This document shows, piece by piece, positions 24,068 to 34,358 of a stretch of DNA of 64,000 bases; the stretch's first letter is position 1; each line of letters starts with the position of its first letter. The notes under the pieces are model-generated. The model had not been told where the DNA came from. It saw only the letters and a program-made list of their open reading frames with translations, and did no database searches. The DNA is from Pilaira anomala (lineage: Eukaryota; Mucoromycota; Mucoromycetes; Mucorales; Mucoraceae). Made by a program: the position numbers and the translations under genes. Location: contig JAIXMQ010000055.1 of NCBI GenBank assembly GCA_025716855.1, positions 1 to 64,000 of the forward strand. The letters run 5' to 3'.

Positions 24068-25158
24068 TTATTGAGCAAGTTTAGCTCTCATTTTAAGTTT
24101 GAAAGAATGATAAAAGACAAGGGTTAAATAAGTAGCAACATAATCCTTGATCATGTACATGATACCTTGATTAAAGAAACCCTTGATGATTTGGGCTTTC
24201 ATACCTTTATAGAGACCAGTATAGCCATCTTTTGCAATAACAGCCTTTAAAGTATCTAAAGCGCCCTCTTGTGGATTACTTACCATACGCGTACGTAAGA
24301 ATATAAATGGGTAAGTGATCATGGTAGCTATACTCTTTGCACAAGCTGAGAATAAAAATACTTGAAGTCCTGTCAAATTTTGCTTATTTTGTGTCTTCAT
24401 ATAAATTGACTTGATCTTTTCGAAAACAAAGTATGTAATTGAAGGATTACTGACTAAAACGATAGAAGCCTTATAACCTATACATAATTTATAATATAAG
24501 CTAACATTTTTCTCTTCATTTCCAACCTTTCTGTTTTACTTACCGGTCCAGAAACCTGTGATACCTTTCGATTTTAGTATATCAACTGCAATCTCCTTGA
24601 AAGTTTGCTTATGCTGACCAAGAGTACCAGCAGCTTGAAGTTGGGTTGTGATATTGGATACAGGCGTAGTAAAGAATCTGGAGATCAAAGCAGCTTCAGC
24701 ACCCAAGAATAATTCTTGAGGAACATTTAATTGAGCATCGGATTTACCTAAATTGAGATTGATCTTTTCTTGCACATTTCTTAAGGCAGTATAACAATAA
24801 AAGTAAATGAAACTAGATAAGACAGTAGCGACAGTATCTGAACTAACTCCAGCATATAATCCTTTTAATCCACCTTCCTTTTCATAAATTGATTTCATTT
24901 GATCTATTAAACCTTGTTTCTTTTCATCATCACGTTTTAATTGAAGTCGAGTAGTTGAACTAAATAAAAAAAAAAAAAAAAAAAAAAAGCTTAGGATATA
25001 TGTTATATATATACAGTGAGAGACAGAGAAACATACATGTCTAAAGGGTATATAAATAAATTTGCAATAGTAGATCCTACAGCACCTGAAATGGCATGGC
25101 CTAAAGGTGGCAACTTGTAATCTTCAAAAGGTAAAATACCACCGTTTTCTTTCGACAT
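24068..25158 (-). CDS. Peroxisomal ATP/adenine-nucleotide carrier (PMP47/ANT1-like, SLC25A17 type)
   Basis: A mitochondrial-carrier-family protein of the PMP47/Ant1/SLC25A17 branch, which imports ATP (and in animals CoA, FAD, NAD) into peroxisomes for beta-oxidation. Three exons. Three carrier repeats are visible: repeat 1 with PLDISTTRLQ (PxDxxxxRxQ), repeat 2 with a degenerate FFTTPVSNITTQLQ motif (Pro and Gln kept, the acidic position lost), and repeat 3 with TYPFIFLRTRM. The HAISGAVGSTIANLFIYPLD start and the LKGLYAG/ITGFWTG/YTGLYKG repeat ends fit. The C-terminus ends RAKLAQ with no obvious targeting signal. The unusual repeat-2 motif is typical of the peroxisomal branch. Confidence 0.85.
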
Positions 25159-25451
25159 TCCGAATATTATTTTTTTTTCAATAAAAAAAGAGAGAAAGTA
25201 GAAAAAGCGAGAAAAAAATGAAAATGAAAAAAGTTTTTCGTTTTAGTAATTTTGAATCCATATTCACATGCATTTAAATCACAGTTGCACAAAATTGAGA
25301 GAAAAGAGCGTAAAAATTATGTCACTTTGTGTGTGAATCAAAAGGAATCAATGCGGTTGTAATCAAGTTTTAAAAGAAACTTTTTTTTTATTGTGTTTTG
25401 TCGGAGGGCAATGCGCTGCCATTCGGTAAATTTCAGTTTACTTAAATTCGT

Positions 25452-25464
25452 GTAGCCTAGCAAC
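25452..25464. promoter_or_regulatory. Candidate RFX X-box (GTAGCC-T-AGCAAC)
   Basis: Two X-box half-sites (GTNRCC and RGYAAC) separated by one base, matching the RFX consensus. It lies 294 bp upstream of the peroxisomal carrier gene's start. Whether the RFX factor encoded in this window binds here is inference. Confidence 0.45.
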
Positions 25465-25583
25465 TAAAAAAAAAAAAATGTAACTGAAAAAAAAAACAAT
25501 AAATAAAAAGAGTGTGTTATACACATATTGAATATACATTTATAATATATATGTGTATATAAGACAAAAAAGAAAGTGATAGT

Positions 25584-25619
25584 TGTGTGTGTGTGCGTGT
25601 GTGTGTGCGTGTGTGTGTG
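25584..25619. repeat. (GT)n microsatellite
   Basis: Alternating GTGTGT/GCGTGT repeat of about 36 bp directly after the stop codon of the bHLH gene (minus strand), so in its 3' UTR. Confidence 0.8.
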
Positions 25620-25622
25620 GTA

Positions 25623-27069
25623 TTAATGATAATTATTTTGAGGTACAGGTTTTTCGTTTTTTAAAGTTTCCAATTCATGCTTTAACATGACTAATTCTTG
25701 TTCCATACCATAATCTCGATGTCTTAACATACCAATGTATTCCACCGCTAAAGTAAAGGTGTGAATATAAATATAAATAAAAAAAGCATGTGAATTCGTT
25801 ATTTTACCTTTACTCAAAATTTCCCATTTACTCGTTTTCATGGATTTATCAACAGGTAATGCATCTTTTAATTCTTCAAACAAATCCTTCATTTCTTTTC
25901 TTCTCTTTCGTTCAGCTAATTTATGACTAATACGAAGTTCCGGACTTCTAGAATAAATTCCTTCCATCTCATGTTTATCTTCATCTTCTTTAAAATTTCC
26001 AATTTGGCTTATCCGATGCTATAAAAAAAAAAAAAAATGAAAGTTAAATTTTTTTTTTTTTGACGTTGGCTACACTAATTATCTATATATATTTACCAGG
26101 GAAGAAGTAGAAGAAGAAGAAGAAGACATTCTTCGGATAGATGGAGCCAAATGATCTCTGGTATTATTATTATTTCTATAGACAAGTGCAGAAGAATTAC
26201 GACGGATAGGTGGTGGAGGTAAATCATCTTCGATCATGGATTTAGATCTTGGATTGTAAGGTGAAAATGATAGTAAAGGATGCTTTGTTAATTTTTGATG
26301 TGAATGATGAAGAGGTGGACTTGAAGGAGCAGAATAATGACCTGAAAATGATTGTAGTTGTTGTGGTTGTTGTGGTTGTACCTGTTGTACTTGTTTTTGT
26401 TGTTGTTGTTGTTGTGAATGGTGATGGTTGTGGTGATGGTTGTGTGAAGGTGGAGTTGGTTGGTATAAATGTGGTTCTTTATATAAAATAAAAATAAATA
26501 AAAAAATATAATAAATGACAGTTTTTTTTTGTTATATAGTTACCGTGGAGTGGAGAAGATCTTGAGTTTAAATCCATATTAGCAATAGAATGTCTTCTTT
26601 GTGATGATGATGGATCGTGGTGCATAATTCTTCTTAATAAAGGTGTATTGTTTACGGAAGAGCGAATAGGATCAAACCTTTTATTAGTTTCTTCAACTGG
26701 AGGAAAGTATTCAGCACGTTGTTCATATTGATATTGAGGATGGCCACGAGGGGAGGAATTTGGTGAAACACCTACGGACATTCCCGAAAGTTTAATACGA
26801 ATATAATCATCATTTTGATAATTATTTTGAAGTGTATCTAATGCAGGAAGTTGACGAGTCGATAAATAGTCTAAAAAAAAAAATAAGTTTTTTTTTTCTT
26901 TTTTTTTAGTGCTCTTTGTTTCAATATATTATCTCTTTTATCTCTTTTTCTTACTTTTTAAAGGTTCGCCTTCAACATCTGTAGACATATTATCTACTAG
27001 TGTTAAATGTTCATCTTTTCTTGGTTCCAATGGAGATGACAAAGAGTATTTTTCATCTTGAATAGACAT
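25623..27069 (-). CDS. Basic helix-loop-helix transcription factor
   Basis: A bHLH regulator in about five exons. The N-terminal two thirds are low-complexity (PNSSPRGHPQYQYEQ, poly-His/Gln stretch NHHHHNHHHSQQQQQQ, Ser run) with DDLPPPPIRRNSS. The bHLH lies near the C-terminus: HKLAERKRRKEMKDLFEELK with His5-Glu9-Arg13 spacing, which predicts binding to CACGTG-type E-boxes. The loop and helix 2 follow across an intron (SKWEILSK-AVEYIGMLRH), then a short leucine-zipper-like helix (MEQELVMLKHELETLKNE). The start MSIQDEKYSLSSPLE at 27069 is the first ATG. Targets are not known. The region upstream carries a 40-T tract. Confidence 0.85.
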
Positions 27070-27186
27070 TGATAGGTAATAGTTGTAACAAAAAAGAAAA
27101 AAGAAAGAAGGAAAAGAGAGTGTATGTGTTTTTTTTAAGAAAGAGAAATAAAAAATAAAAAAAGAGAGAGAGAAAGAAAAAAAAAG

Positions 27187-27188
<2 letters not shown>

Positions 27189-27228
<40 letters not shown>
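27189..27228. repeat. Poly(dT) tract, 40 T
   Basis: Uninterrupted 40-T run in the divergent intergenic region, 120 bp upstream of the bHLH start. Confidence 0.8.
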
Positions 27229-27232
<4 letters not shown>

Positions 27233-27807
27233 CATTTAGATTGTTACACTGTGGATGTTTAAAATATTATAAACAGTTTTTTTAGTAAAACGAACATTAT
27301 GCTTTATGATAGTCTTCTTTCTCACCCCCCTAGTTTACTTAAACTTATTGAAACTATTTTTTTTTGTAATTATCATTGTCCTTTAACATTTGTTGTTGTC
27401 ATGGAGATATAAAAAAAGTAATACGCATGGTAACACGAAATAACATTCTTTCTGGGAAATAAGTTTTATGTGTCTCTCTAAAAAAGCATAGCTCAAGAAT
27501 ATCCACGTTTTTTGTTATTTTCATGCTTGGCTAAATTTAGATAAATAAATATATATTTATTATTTTATAATTTTTCTTATTGATGATGATTAAATAAACT
27601 TTTTTTTTTTTTTTTTGAGTCTCCACAATTAAAGCGTTTCATTTTGAGAGGCATGCGTGTGTGCGTCTCTCTTTTTTTTTTAACCCTTGTTTCTCTCCGC
27701 TCTCACTCTCTCACTCTCTCTCTCTCTTTCTCTTTTGGACACTTAAAAAAATACTGTTTATCCCAAAAATCTATTCAAAAATAGCCTTATCGCGTTGTTA
27801 TTCTAGT

Positions 27808-29897
27808 ATGAACGTATTAATCTATAACGGAAACGGTACTTCAGCCAACTCAGTAAAACAAGCTTATACGACTTTAAAAGGTATTTTAGGCCATGCTTAC
27901 GACGTAATGAAAGTGGATGCCGTGACCTTAAAGACCTCGCCCTGGGAAGAAACGTGTTCCTTACTAGTCATTCCGGGTGGGCGTGACTTACCTTACTGTC
28001 AAGACTTGAACGGTCAGGGCAACACTAAAATTAAAAACTATGTCAAGGCTGGAGGACATTACTTGGGATTTTGTGCTGGTGGCTATTACGGTTCAAAGGA
28101 GATTGAATTCAAAATGGAGCAGCAAGAAATTATTGGATCGAGAGAATTAGGTTTCTTTCCTGGAGTATGTCGTGGTACGATGTATCCTGGATTTGTCTAT
28201 AATAGTGAAAAGGGAGCTAGAGCTGTCATGATTGAGACGCACGAAAAGAAAAAATTTAAAGTGTATTATAATGGTGGTGGATATTTTGTGGACGCAGCGA
28301 AATTTGATCATGTTCAAGTGGTGTGTAAGTACAATGAGGAGTTTGCAGCTGGTGTTGAATGCCAGGTAGGCAAGGGGTCTGCTTTATTGTTTGGTGTACA
28401 CCCTGAATACAATGTGAATTTAGTCGATCTTTCTGAAAATGAAGATGAACAGACGATACGTAAAGAATTAAATGGATCTTTATCTGATTGTCAAGATTTC
28501 TTGAGTCAAGGATTATCTCGTATGGGATTAAAAGTAACAAAAAAAGTACAAGATGTACCTGATTTAACTCCATTGTATTTATCTGCTATCAATGGAAATA
28601 TATTAACCGAGATGAAATCCAAATTGGAACAACAAGTTGGAAAAGATGGACTGATCACGGATAGTAATGATCGCTTTTCGGTAACAGAAATTGATAATAT
28701 TAATCAGGTACAGAGTACAATGGAAAATCTCTCTATTTCTTCTGAAGATAAATCGCCTGTATTACAAATTTTATATCCGCCTGTTAAAAATACATCAGCC
28801 ATGGCAGTACCAGATCCTTCTCTTACACCTTTATTCGACTTGGAAAAGTTTTATAGTGATTTATTAAAACGGAGAAGCTTAGAATGGGGAGGTGGATCTT
28901 GGTATTCATTTGGTAATTCTGTATTATACTCAAAAGTCATTACAAGTACACAAACTATATTAGACAAGTAAAAAGAGTCGTTTTTTTTTAGTTTGTATTT
29001 CGGCACTAAGTTTTTGTAAATATATATAGGAACTATAATTTCGCACAAGCTTTACCGACTGGATTGGTTTGTTTAGCTACACATCAAATAGCGGGAAGAG
29101 GTGATTTAAAAAAACGTGCAAAAAAGAAGTTCAAGAAACTAAAAGAAATTTTATTTTTAAAGGTAGAGGAGGAAATAGTTGGGTGTCACAGGCAGATGCA
29201 TTACAATTTAGCTTCATTGTCCGCCATGAATTAAATACGAGTAGACCAGTTGTGTTTGTTCAATACTTGATCGCATTAGCTATAGTAGAAAGTATTCGAG
29301 AAAGAAAAGGATACGAAGATATTCCACTTCGAGTGAAATGGCCTAATGACATTTATATGGATTTAGCAGAAGGTGGATTACAGAAAGTAGGTGGATTATT
29401 AGTGAATTCTAGTTTTGTTCGAAATGAGTTCTTGTTGGTGATTGGATGTGGTGTTAACTTGAATAATACGCATCCAACTGTTTCGATCAATGAAGTGATT
29501 AAAAAGTATGGATTACCTACATTAGAACGTGAAGAGGTCTTGGCTCATGCTTTGGTTAAATTTGAAAAGTTTTATCATGAATTTAATGAAAAGGGGATTG
29601 GGAAATGGTTCTTAGATAAATATTATTCTCGTTGGCTTCATACGTAAGTTAAAATTATTTAGTACTGTGCAAGTGTTTTTTTAGTGTATTTATATATATA
29701 TATTTTTTTTTTACCTTAGTGATAAATTGGTTACTTTAACTACACACGATAACGAAAAGGCTAGAATTGTAGGCATCACAACAGATTATGGTATGTTGGA
29801 AGCAGTCAGTATCCATGACCCAAGGAAGAAGTTTACACTTCAACCAGACGGGAATAGTTTTGATATGTTGAAAGGCTTAATCATTAAAAAGAATTAA
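27808..29897 (+). CDS. BPL1: Biotin--protein ligase
   Basis: Holocarboxylase synthetase: activates biotin to biotinyl-AMP and attaches it to carboxylases. Four exons. The fungal N-terminal GATase-like domain is present (MNVLIYNGNG, LVIPGGRDLPY, YLGFCAGGYYGS, LLFGVHPEYN). The catalytic domain follows: LPTGLVCLATHQIAGRG-RGGNSWVS (biotinyl-AMP loop GRGRGG), RVKWPNDIYM (KWPND motif) and GGLLVNS. The C-terminal cap domain ends RKKFTLQPDGNSFDMLKGL. The ATG at 27808 is used because the longer upstream frame has no ATG and reads through CT-rich promoter DNA. The residues before it (SRCYSS) are therefore not coding. Confidence 0.93.
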
Positions 29898-30019
29898 AAA
29901 ATTAAGCGGCTATTTAATAGAATTATGGAAAAATGTGAATCATAAGCCGAGACTTTTTTTTCTTTTTCTTTCTTTCTTTCTTTTGTTCCTTTTTTATTCT
30001 TTATTCTTTTTAAAATAAA

Positions 30020-31678
30020 ATGGTTTCTGAAAGTGTTATGCCACCTCATCCCGGTCTTGAAGGATTAACTAATGTTGAAGAACTTAAACACCTTTGTCCT
30101 GCTTTTTCAAAAGGTTGTCCTTATGCTACTTTAGAAGAAGTTGATTCACTTGCTGTAAGTCATGGTGAACTTTCTCGATGGTAAGTTTTTTTTTTTTTTA
30201 AAAAAAAAAAAAGTTTAAATCTCGGCAAGTTTCGAAATGTATCTGATAACCATTTCTTTTTATATCTATTTAGTCCTGCCTTTAAAGACGGTAAAATAAC
30301 TAAAGATAGTAAATAAAATAAACCAGAATACTTACATAAATTGAAATTTAGGTTGTCCTTTCTCGACTAAAACTGAAGAGGAAATTACTGCTTTAATGTC
30401 ACAAATCCCTGTAGATCATCCTACCTTAAACATGGCTGGTAACGTATTTTTTTTATTTATTTAAAAACAAAATATACATCGACAACAAACTCATTTTATT
30501 TTATTTAAAAAAAAAATAGAAATTCCTTCTTGTGAAGAAGGTGTTGTACTTGTAAAGACATTAAACCGATTCCTTGATAAATCTCAACTTGCTCAACTTT
30601 TTGCTATTCAACCTAAAGAAGTAGAAGAAGAAGAAGTAGTTGAGGAAGAATTAAAGGAAGATGAACCTGAGTACCTTGAGGATCCTCAATTGGCTTCTGC
30701 TATGCGTGAAGGTACTAAAGTTGTACATCGTGCTGCTGAGACAAGTGTCTTCACTAGGTAAGTTTTTTGTTGTTATCAGAGACTCTTTTTTTTTTTCATT
30801 GTAATACTTACATATTTTCATTATTTGTCTGTAGACGTTTCCTTAAGGGAGAAATCAATGGTGATGAATATGGTCGTTACATCAATTCGCTTTATTTTGT
30901 TTATAAGCATATGGAAGCTTTACTTGAACAATACAAGACCCATCCTGTTGTCAGTATCATTCATTTCCCTCACGAATTAAACCGTCGTGAAGCACTTGAA
31001 AAAGATTTAGAATATTTTTATGGTCCTGATCGAGTTCCTGAACTTTTAAAAGATGAAACCATGACACCTGCTGTCAAGAAATATGTGAACGCAATGCATG
31101 AAGCATGTGCAAAGAGTCCAGCACTTTTAATCGCTCACAGTTATTCTCGTTACCTTGGTGATCTCAGCGGTGGACAAATTTTGGCAAAACGACTCAAAAA
31201 ATGTGTATTCAAGTTGAACGAAGAAGATGGTAATTGGGATACAACTGAAGGCTTGAACTTTTATCACTTTGAGTATTTAGGTAATCAAACGGATTTCAAA
31301 AACTTTTATCGTGAACGTTTGAATGGTGCTAAAGTAGATGAAAGTACGCGTGATTTGATCGTAGCTGAGGCCGTTCAATCTTTCGAATTGAATATTGGCT
31401 TGTTTGATGAAATTCAAGCATTGTCTGAGGCTGGTCAACTTGTACCTTCTTTGATTCAACCTGCTGCTGCTGAAGTAGAAATTGTTGGGTTCAAGGAAGA
31501 ACCTATTCAGGTTGAAGTTGAGACTACTAGATCAACTCCTGAACTCAAGATTTCTTCTTCTTCTACCACTACTACTGGTAGACGTTCTTCTTCATGGATT
31601 GGTGCTATCTCTTTCGGTATCGCTGCTATTGCTGTTGGTGCTGTTGTCTATCAACGTTACTATGTTCAAAAGAACTAA
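30020..31678 (+). CDS. Haem oxygenase with tandem CP (haem-regulatory) motifs and C-terminal anchor
   Basis: Breaks haem down to biliverdin, CO and iron at the ER membrane. Five exons encode about 448 residues. The catalytic domain starts around residue 141 with LASAMREGTKVVHRAAETS (proximal His about 158) and includes the haem oxygenase signature LLIAHSYSRYLGDLSGGQIL, with the GDLSGG distal-helix glycines. The C-terminus is a Ser/Thr linker plus a tail anchor (WIGAISFGIAAIAVGAVVY). The N-terminal 140 residues are unusual: two copies of CPAF-x3-CP (Cys 26/33 and Cys 54/61), then an acidic stretch (KEVEEEEVVEEELKEDEPE). CP dipeptides of this kind are haem-regulatory motifs in HO-2 and other proteins. 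Introns split both motif exons in phase. Confidence 0.9.
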
Positions 31679-31812
31679 AGAAATCCATTTTTCTTTTTTT
31701 TTATTTCTTGTTATTTAACAGAAAAAAAAAACTCTTATTTATTTATTTATTTTACATATTCAATAAAATTGATATGTGTATCCACACAACCCCCTTCTCT
31801 ATAAAAAAAAAC

Positions 31813-32489
31813 TTAAGTTCGAAGACCAAAGTACCAATATATTCCAACTAATGCCAATGTAACTGTAGCCGGAATAAGATCTAATTGAACAATAAAGTAA
31901 ATCCAAACGGTAGCTAAACCTGGAGCACGCATCATTTGGCCTAACGAAGGAGAGTGACGTAAAGTATACATTAAGAAAGAACCTCCTATGACTGAACCAA
32001 CTGCCATTAAAAATTGTGTTGTTTTTGAGGATTTATAACGGTTACTAAGATAAATTAAAGGTGCAAGAGCTAAAATAAAGGAATTAGATATATATGAAAA
32101 AAGAAAAAAAAAATGACAAAAAACTTACCTGGTGCAGACTTCATACACTTGACGATTATGCCAGCATAGTCCCAAGGTTCACTAAATTGAACCTTGACAG
32201 TTACATCAAAAGTGGCCAACAAGAAACCAAAAGGAATACTTAAGAATATGGCTTGCCAGATATACTCTGCAGTTGTTGTTTGTTTCTTGACTAATAACTC
32301 TGACTCGCGTTGCTTTACTTTCTTCATCAAGCCAGTTTGATCAATTAAACGAAATTTTTCTGCATCTGGAATATCATCGCCTGAAGGTTTCGTGGTGGGG
32401 ATCTTGCTGATAAGAGGTGGTTGGGTTGCTTTCTTTGTAAATTGCGAAGGCTTTACACCGGCTTCTGATTTTGCTGCTTTTTTGGCCAT
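31813..32489 (-). CDS. Conserved small multi-pass membrane protein, function unknown
   Basis: About 204 residues in two exons. A Lys/Pro-rich soluble N-terminus (MAKKAAKSEAGVKPSQF) is followed by four likely membrane segments: YIWQAIFLSIPFGFLLATFD, LAPLIYLSNRY/FLMAVGSVIGGSFLMYTL, GLATVWIYFIVQLDL and ATVTLALVGIYWYF. The pattern LxTxxVxxVIELxL in the third segment recalls a fungal DUF family of small membrane proteins (possibly DUF7719), but I am not certain. No catalytic motif is visible. It converges with the haem oxygenase gene (134 bp apart). Confidence 0.7.
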
Positions 32490-32592
32490 TTTAGAATAAA
32501 AAGGGGGAGAACGTAAAGAAAGAAGAAAAAGCTGCTATTTAAAAAAACGTTATAAACTCATTATTTCGGCCCTGAAAACCACATTTGTTTTG

Positions 32593-32658
<66 letters not shown>
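32593..32658. repeat. Poly(dA) tract, 66 A
   Basis: The longest homopolymer in the window, 104 bp upstream of the small membrane-protein start (T-run on its sense strand). Its length should be treated as approximate. Confidence 0.8.
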
Positions 32659-32661
<3 letters not shown>

Positions 32662-33045
32662 TTTTTACATCAAGTGTATTTTTTTATCAAAGACATTTCC
32701 GATACCGTTCAATAAAACTGCTCGAAATTCATCAGGCTGCTCATCTACATAGAACAGTATGTACCAAAATACATAAAACAAATCATTATTGAGTTATCAA
32801 TAAACTTTTTATCACCTCCCCTTACATTATATCCCTTACTCAAAGAAAAAATAAACTCCAACTCGGTTTATAATCAGTCTGTTGATATATGATGTGCATA
32901 CAACTAAATAAAGCAAAGCACGCTTAAATAAACTCTAAAATGTTGTTTGTCAAAAAAAAAAAACGATTTGAAATATGAAAATGTGCATGTTATTTTTTTA
33001 TTATTATTATATATTACAGTTTGAAAACGTTCCACTACTTTCTAT
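32659..33045. other. Intergenic region
   Basis: Downstream flank of MAM33 and upstream flank of the membrane-protein gene. No coding signal was seen. Confidence 0.45.
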
Positions 33046-34122
33046 TTAAGCAGAGATGAAATTCTTCATGTTTTGGAGCCATTGAGTATACTCCTTTTGT
33101 TCCTTATGCTCAACATAATCAGGTAAGAAGTTAGCTAAAGCGGTGTTTACACCACGTTCATCAAGGTAACGTTCAAATAAACCTTGAAGACCTTCATCTA
33201 ATTCGTTGAATTGAGGACCGATGTAAAGTCCACGACGTTGCCAGTCAGCTTCAGCGGATTGTTCATCAGCGATCTTAGCGTCCTTGTAATACATGACACT
33301 TTCAATAGCAATCTCACCGTCTTGAGCAACAGTATCAATGGTGACAGCACCTTGACCGGGCTAAAAAGGGGGAAAATTATGTAAGTTAATTCTCTTTTTA
33401 AAAAGATTTGATTTAAAAAAAAAATTTACCTTTTCAATAGTGACGGAGGCACGAACAGGGAAAGAGACAGCTTCTTCTTCTTCTTCTTCAGTCTCGGTAT
33501 CTACCATATCATCTTCAAGAGGGAATGCATCAGAAGCGGCATTGTTGATATCAGAAATAGAGAATATGATACGGATCCTAAAAAAAAAAATATGCGATTA
33601 AAAAATTTTGAAAGGGAAGGAACGCGTTTTTTTTTTAAAAATACTTACTTTTCGTTACCAAAAGTACGGAAAAGAGTTACTTCATCAATACCAGCCTTAT
33701 CTTCAATCTATTTTTTTTTTTTTTTTCAAAATTGAATACCTTTGACATATATACACATATACATTCTTTTTATTTTTATATGTATATTACCTTGAAAGAA
33801 TTGGCTTCCAAAAATTCCTTTACAAATTCAGGTTGATCCTCTTCAGAGTTCTCTTGCTCATATTGAAGTTCTTCAGATAACTTGTGAGTAAGATCAGCAT
33901 CAACTAGATATATATGTTAGTACCATATTATAGCATATTTCTTTTTAGTAGATAGATAACTTTACCTACACCATTACCCATACGAGCAATACCGGCAGAG
34001 AAAGAACGAGTGGCAGTGAAAGCAACAGTAGGCATACGTTGAGTCATGACAGGAGCAAAGCTCTTGAGAAGGCTAGGACGAGCCATAGCACGAAGAGAAG
34101 AACGTAACATTTGAGAAGCCAT
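33046..34122 (-). CDS. MAM33: Mitochondrial matrix glycoprotein MAM33/p32 (C1QBP family)
   Basis: An acidic mitochondrial-matrix protein of the p32/MAM33 family, linked to mitochondrial translation and ribosome assembly. Five exons, about 270 residues. The first exon encodes a classic presequence rich in Arg/Ser without acids (MLRSSLRAMARPSLLKSF). The mature part has the family's alternating acidic segments (DDMVDTETEEEEEEAVSFPV), IEKPGQGAVTIDTVAQDGEI, and the C-terminal helix GLQGLFERYLDERGVN..LPDYVEHKEQKEYTQWL. This C-terminal block is diagnostic of the family. The start is the first ATG before the presequence. Confidence 0.9.
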
Positions 34123-34245
34123 TAGAATAAAGTTTAAAAAAAAGAAAGGGTAAAGAAAACCGAAAAAAAAGTATAACAAGGCCCTTTTTATATAAAATAA
34201 GAATTACGGAGTTTCTAAACCCTAGTAGTAGCACTTAATTGAAAA

Positions 34246-34247
<2 letters not shown>

Positions 34248-34279
<32 letters not shown>

Positions 34280-34284
34280 GGGGG
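34248..34284. repeat. Poly(dT) run of 31 followed by six G
   Basis: T31-G6 homopolymer pair about 125 bp upstream of the MAM33 start. Confidence 0.7.
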
Positions 34285-34358
34285 AAAAAGGCGTACTTTT
34301 ATGCAAGAAAAAAAAAACGATAATACTGCCCCGCAGTGTATTCTTTTTTCTATTTTAT

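Noticed and set aside
27661..27807. Longer N-terminus for the biotin ligase
   Set aside because: The upstream frame is open but has no ATG and is CT-rich promoter or leader sequence; the conserved start MNVLIYNGNG is at 27808.
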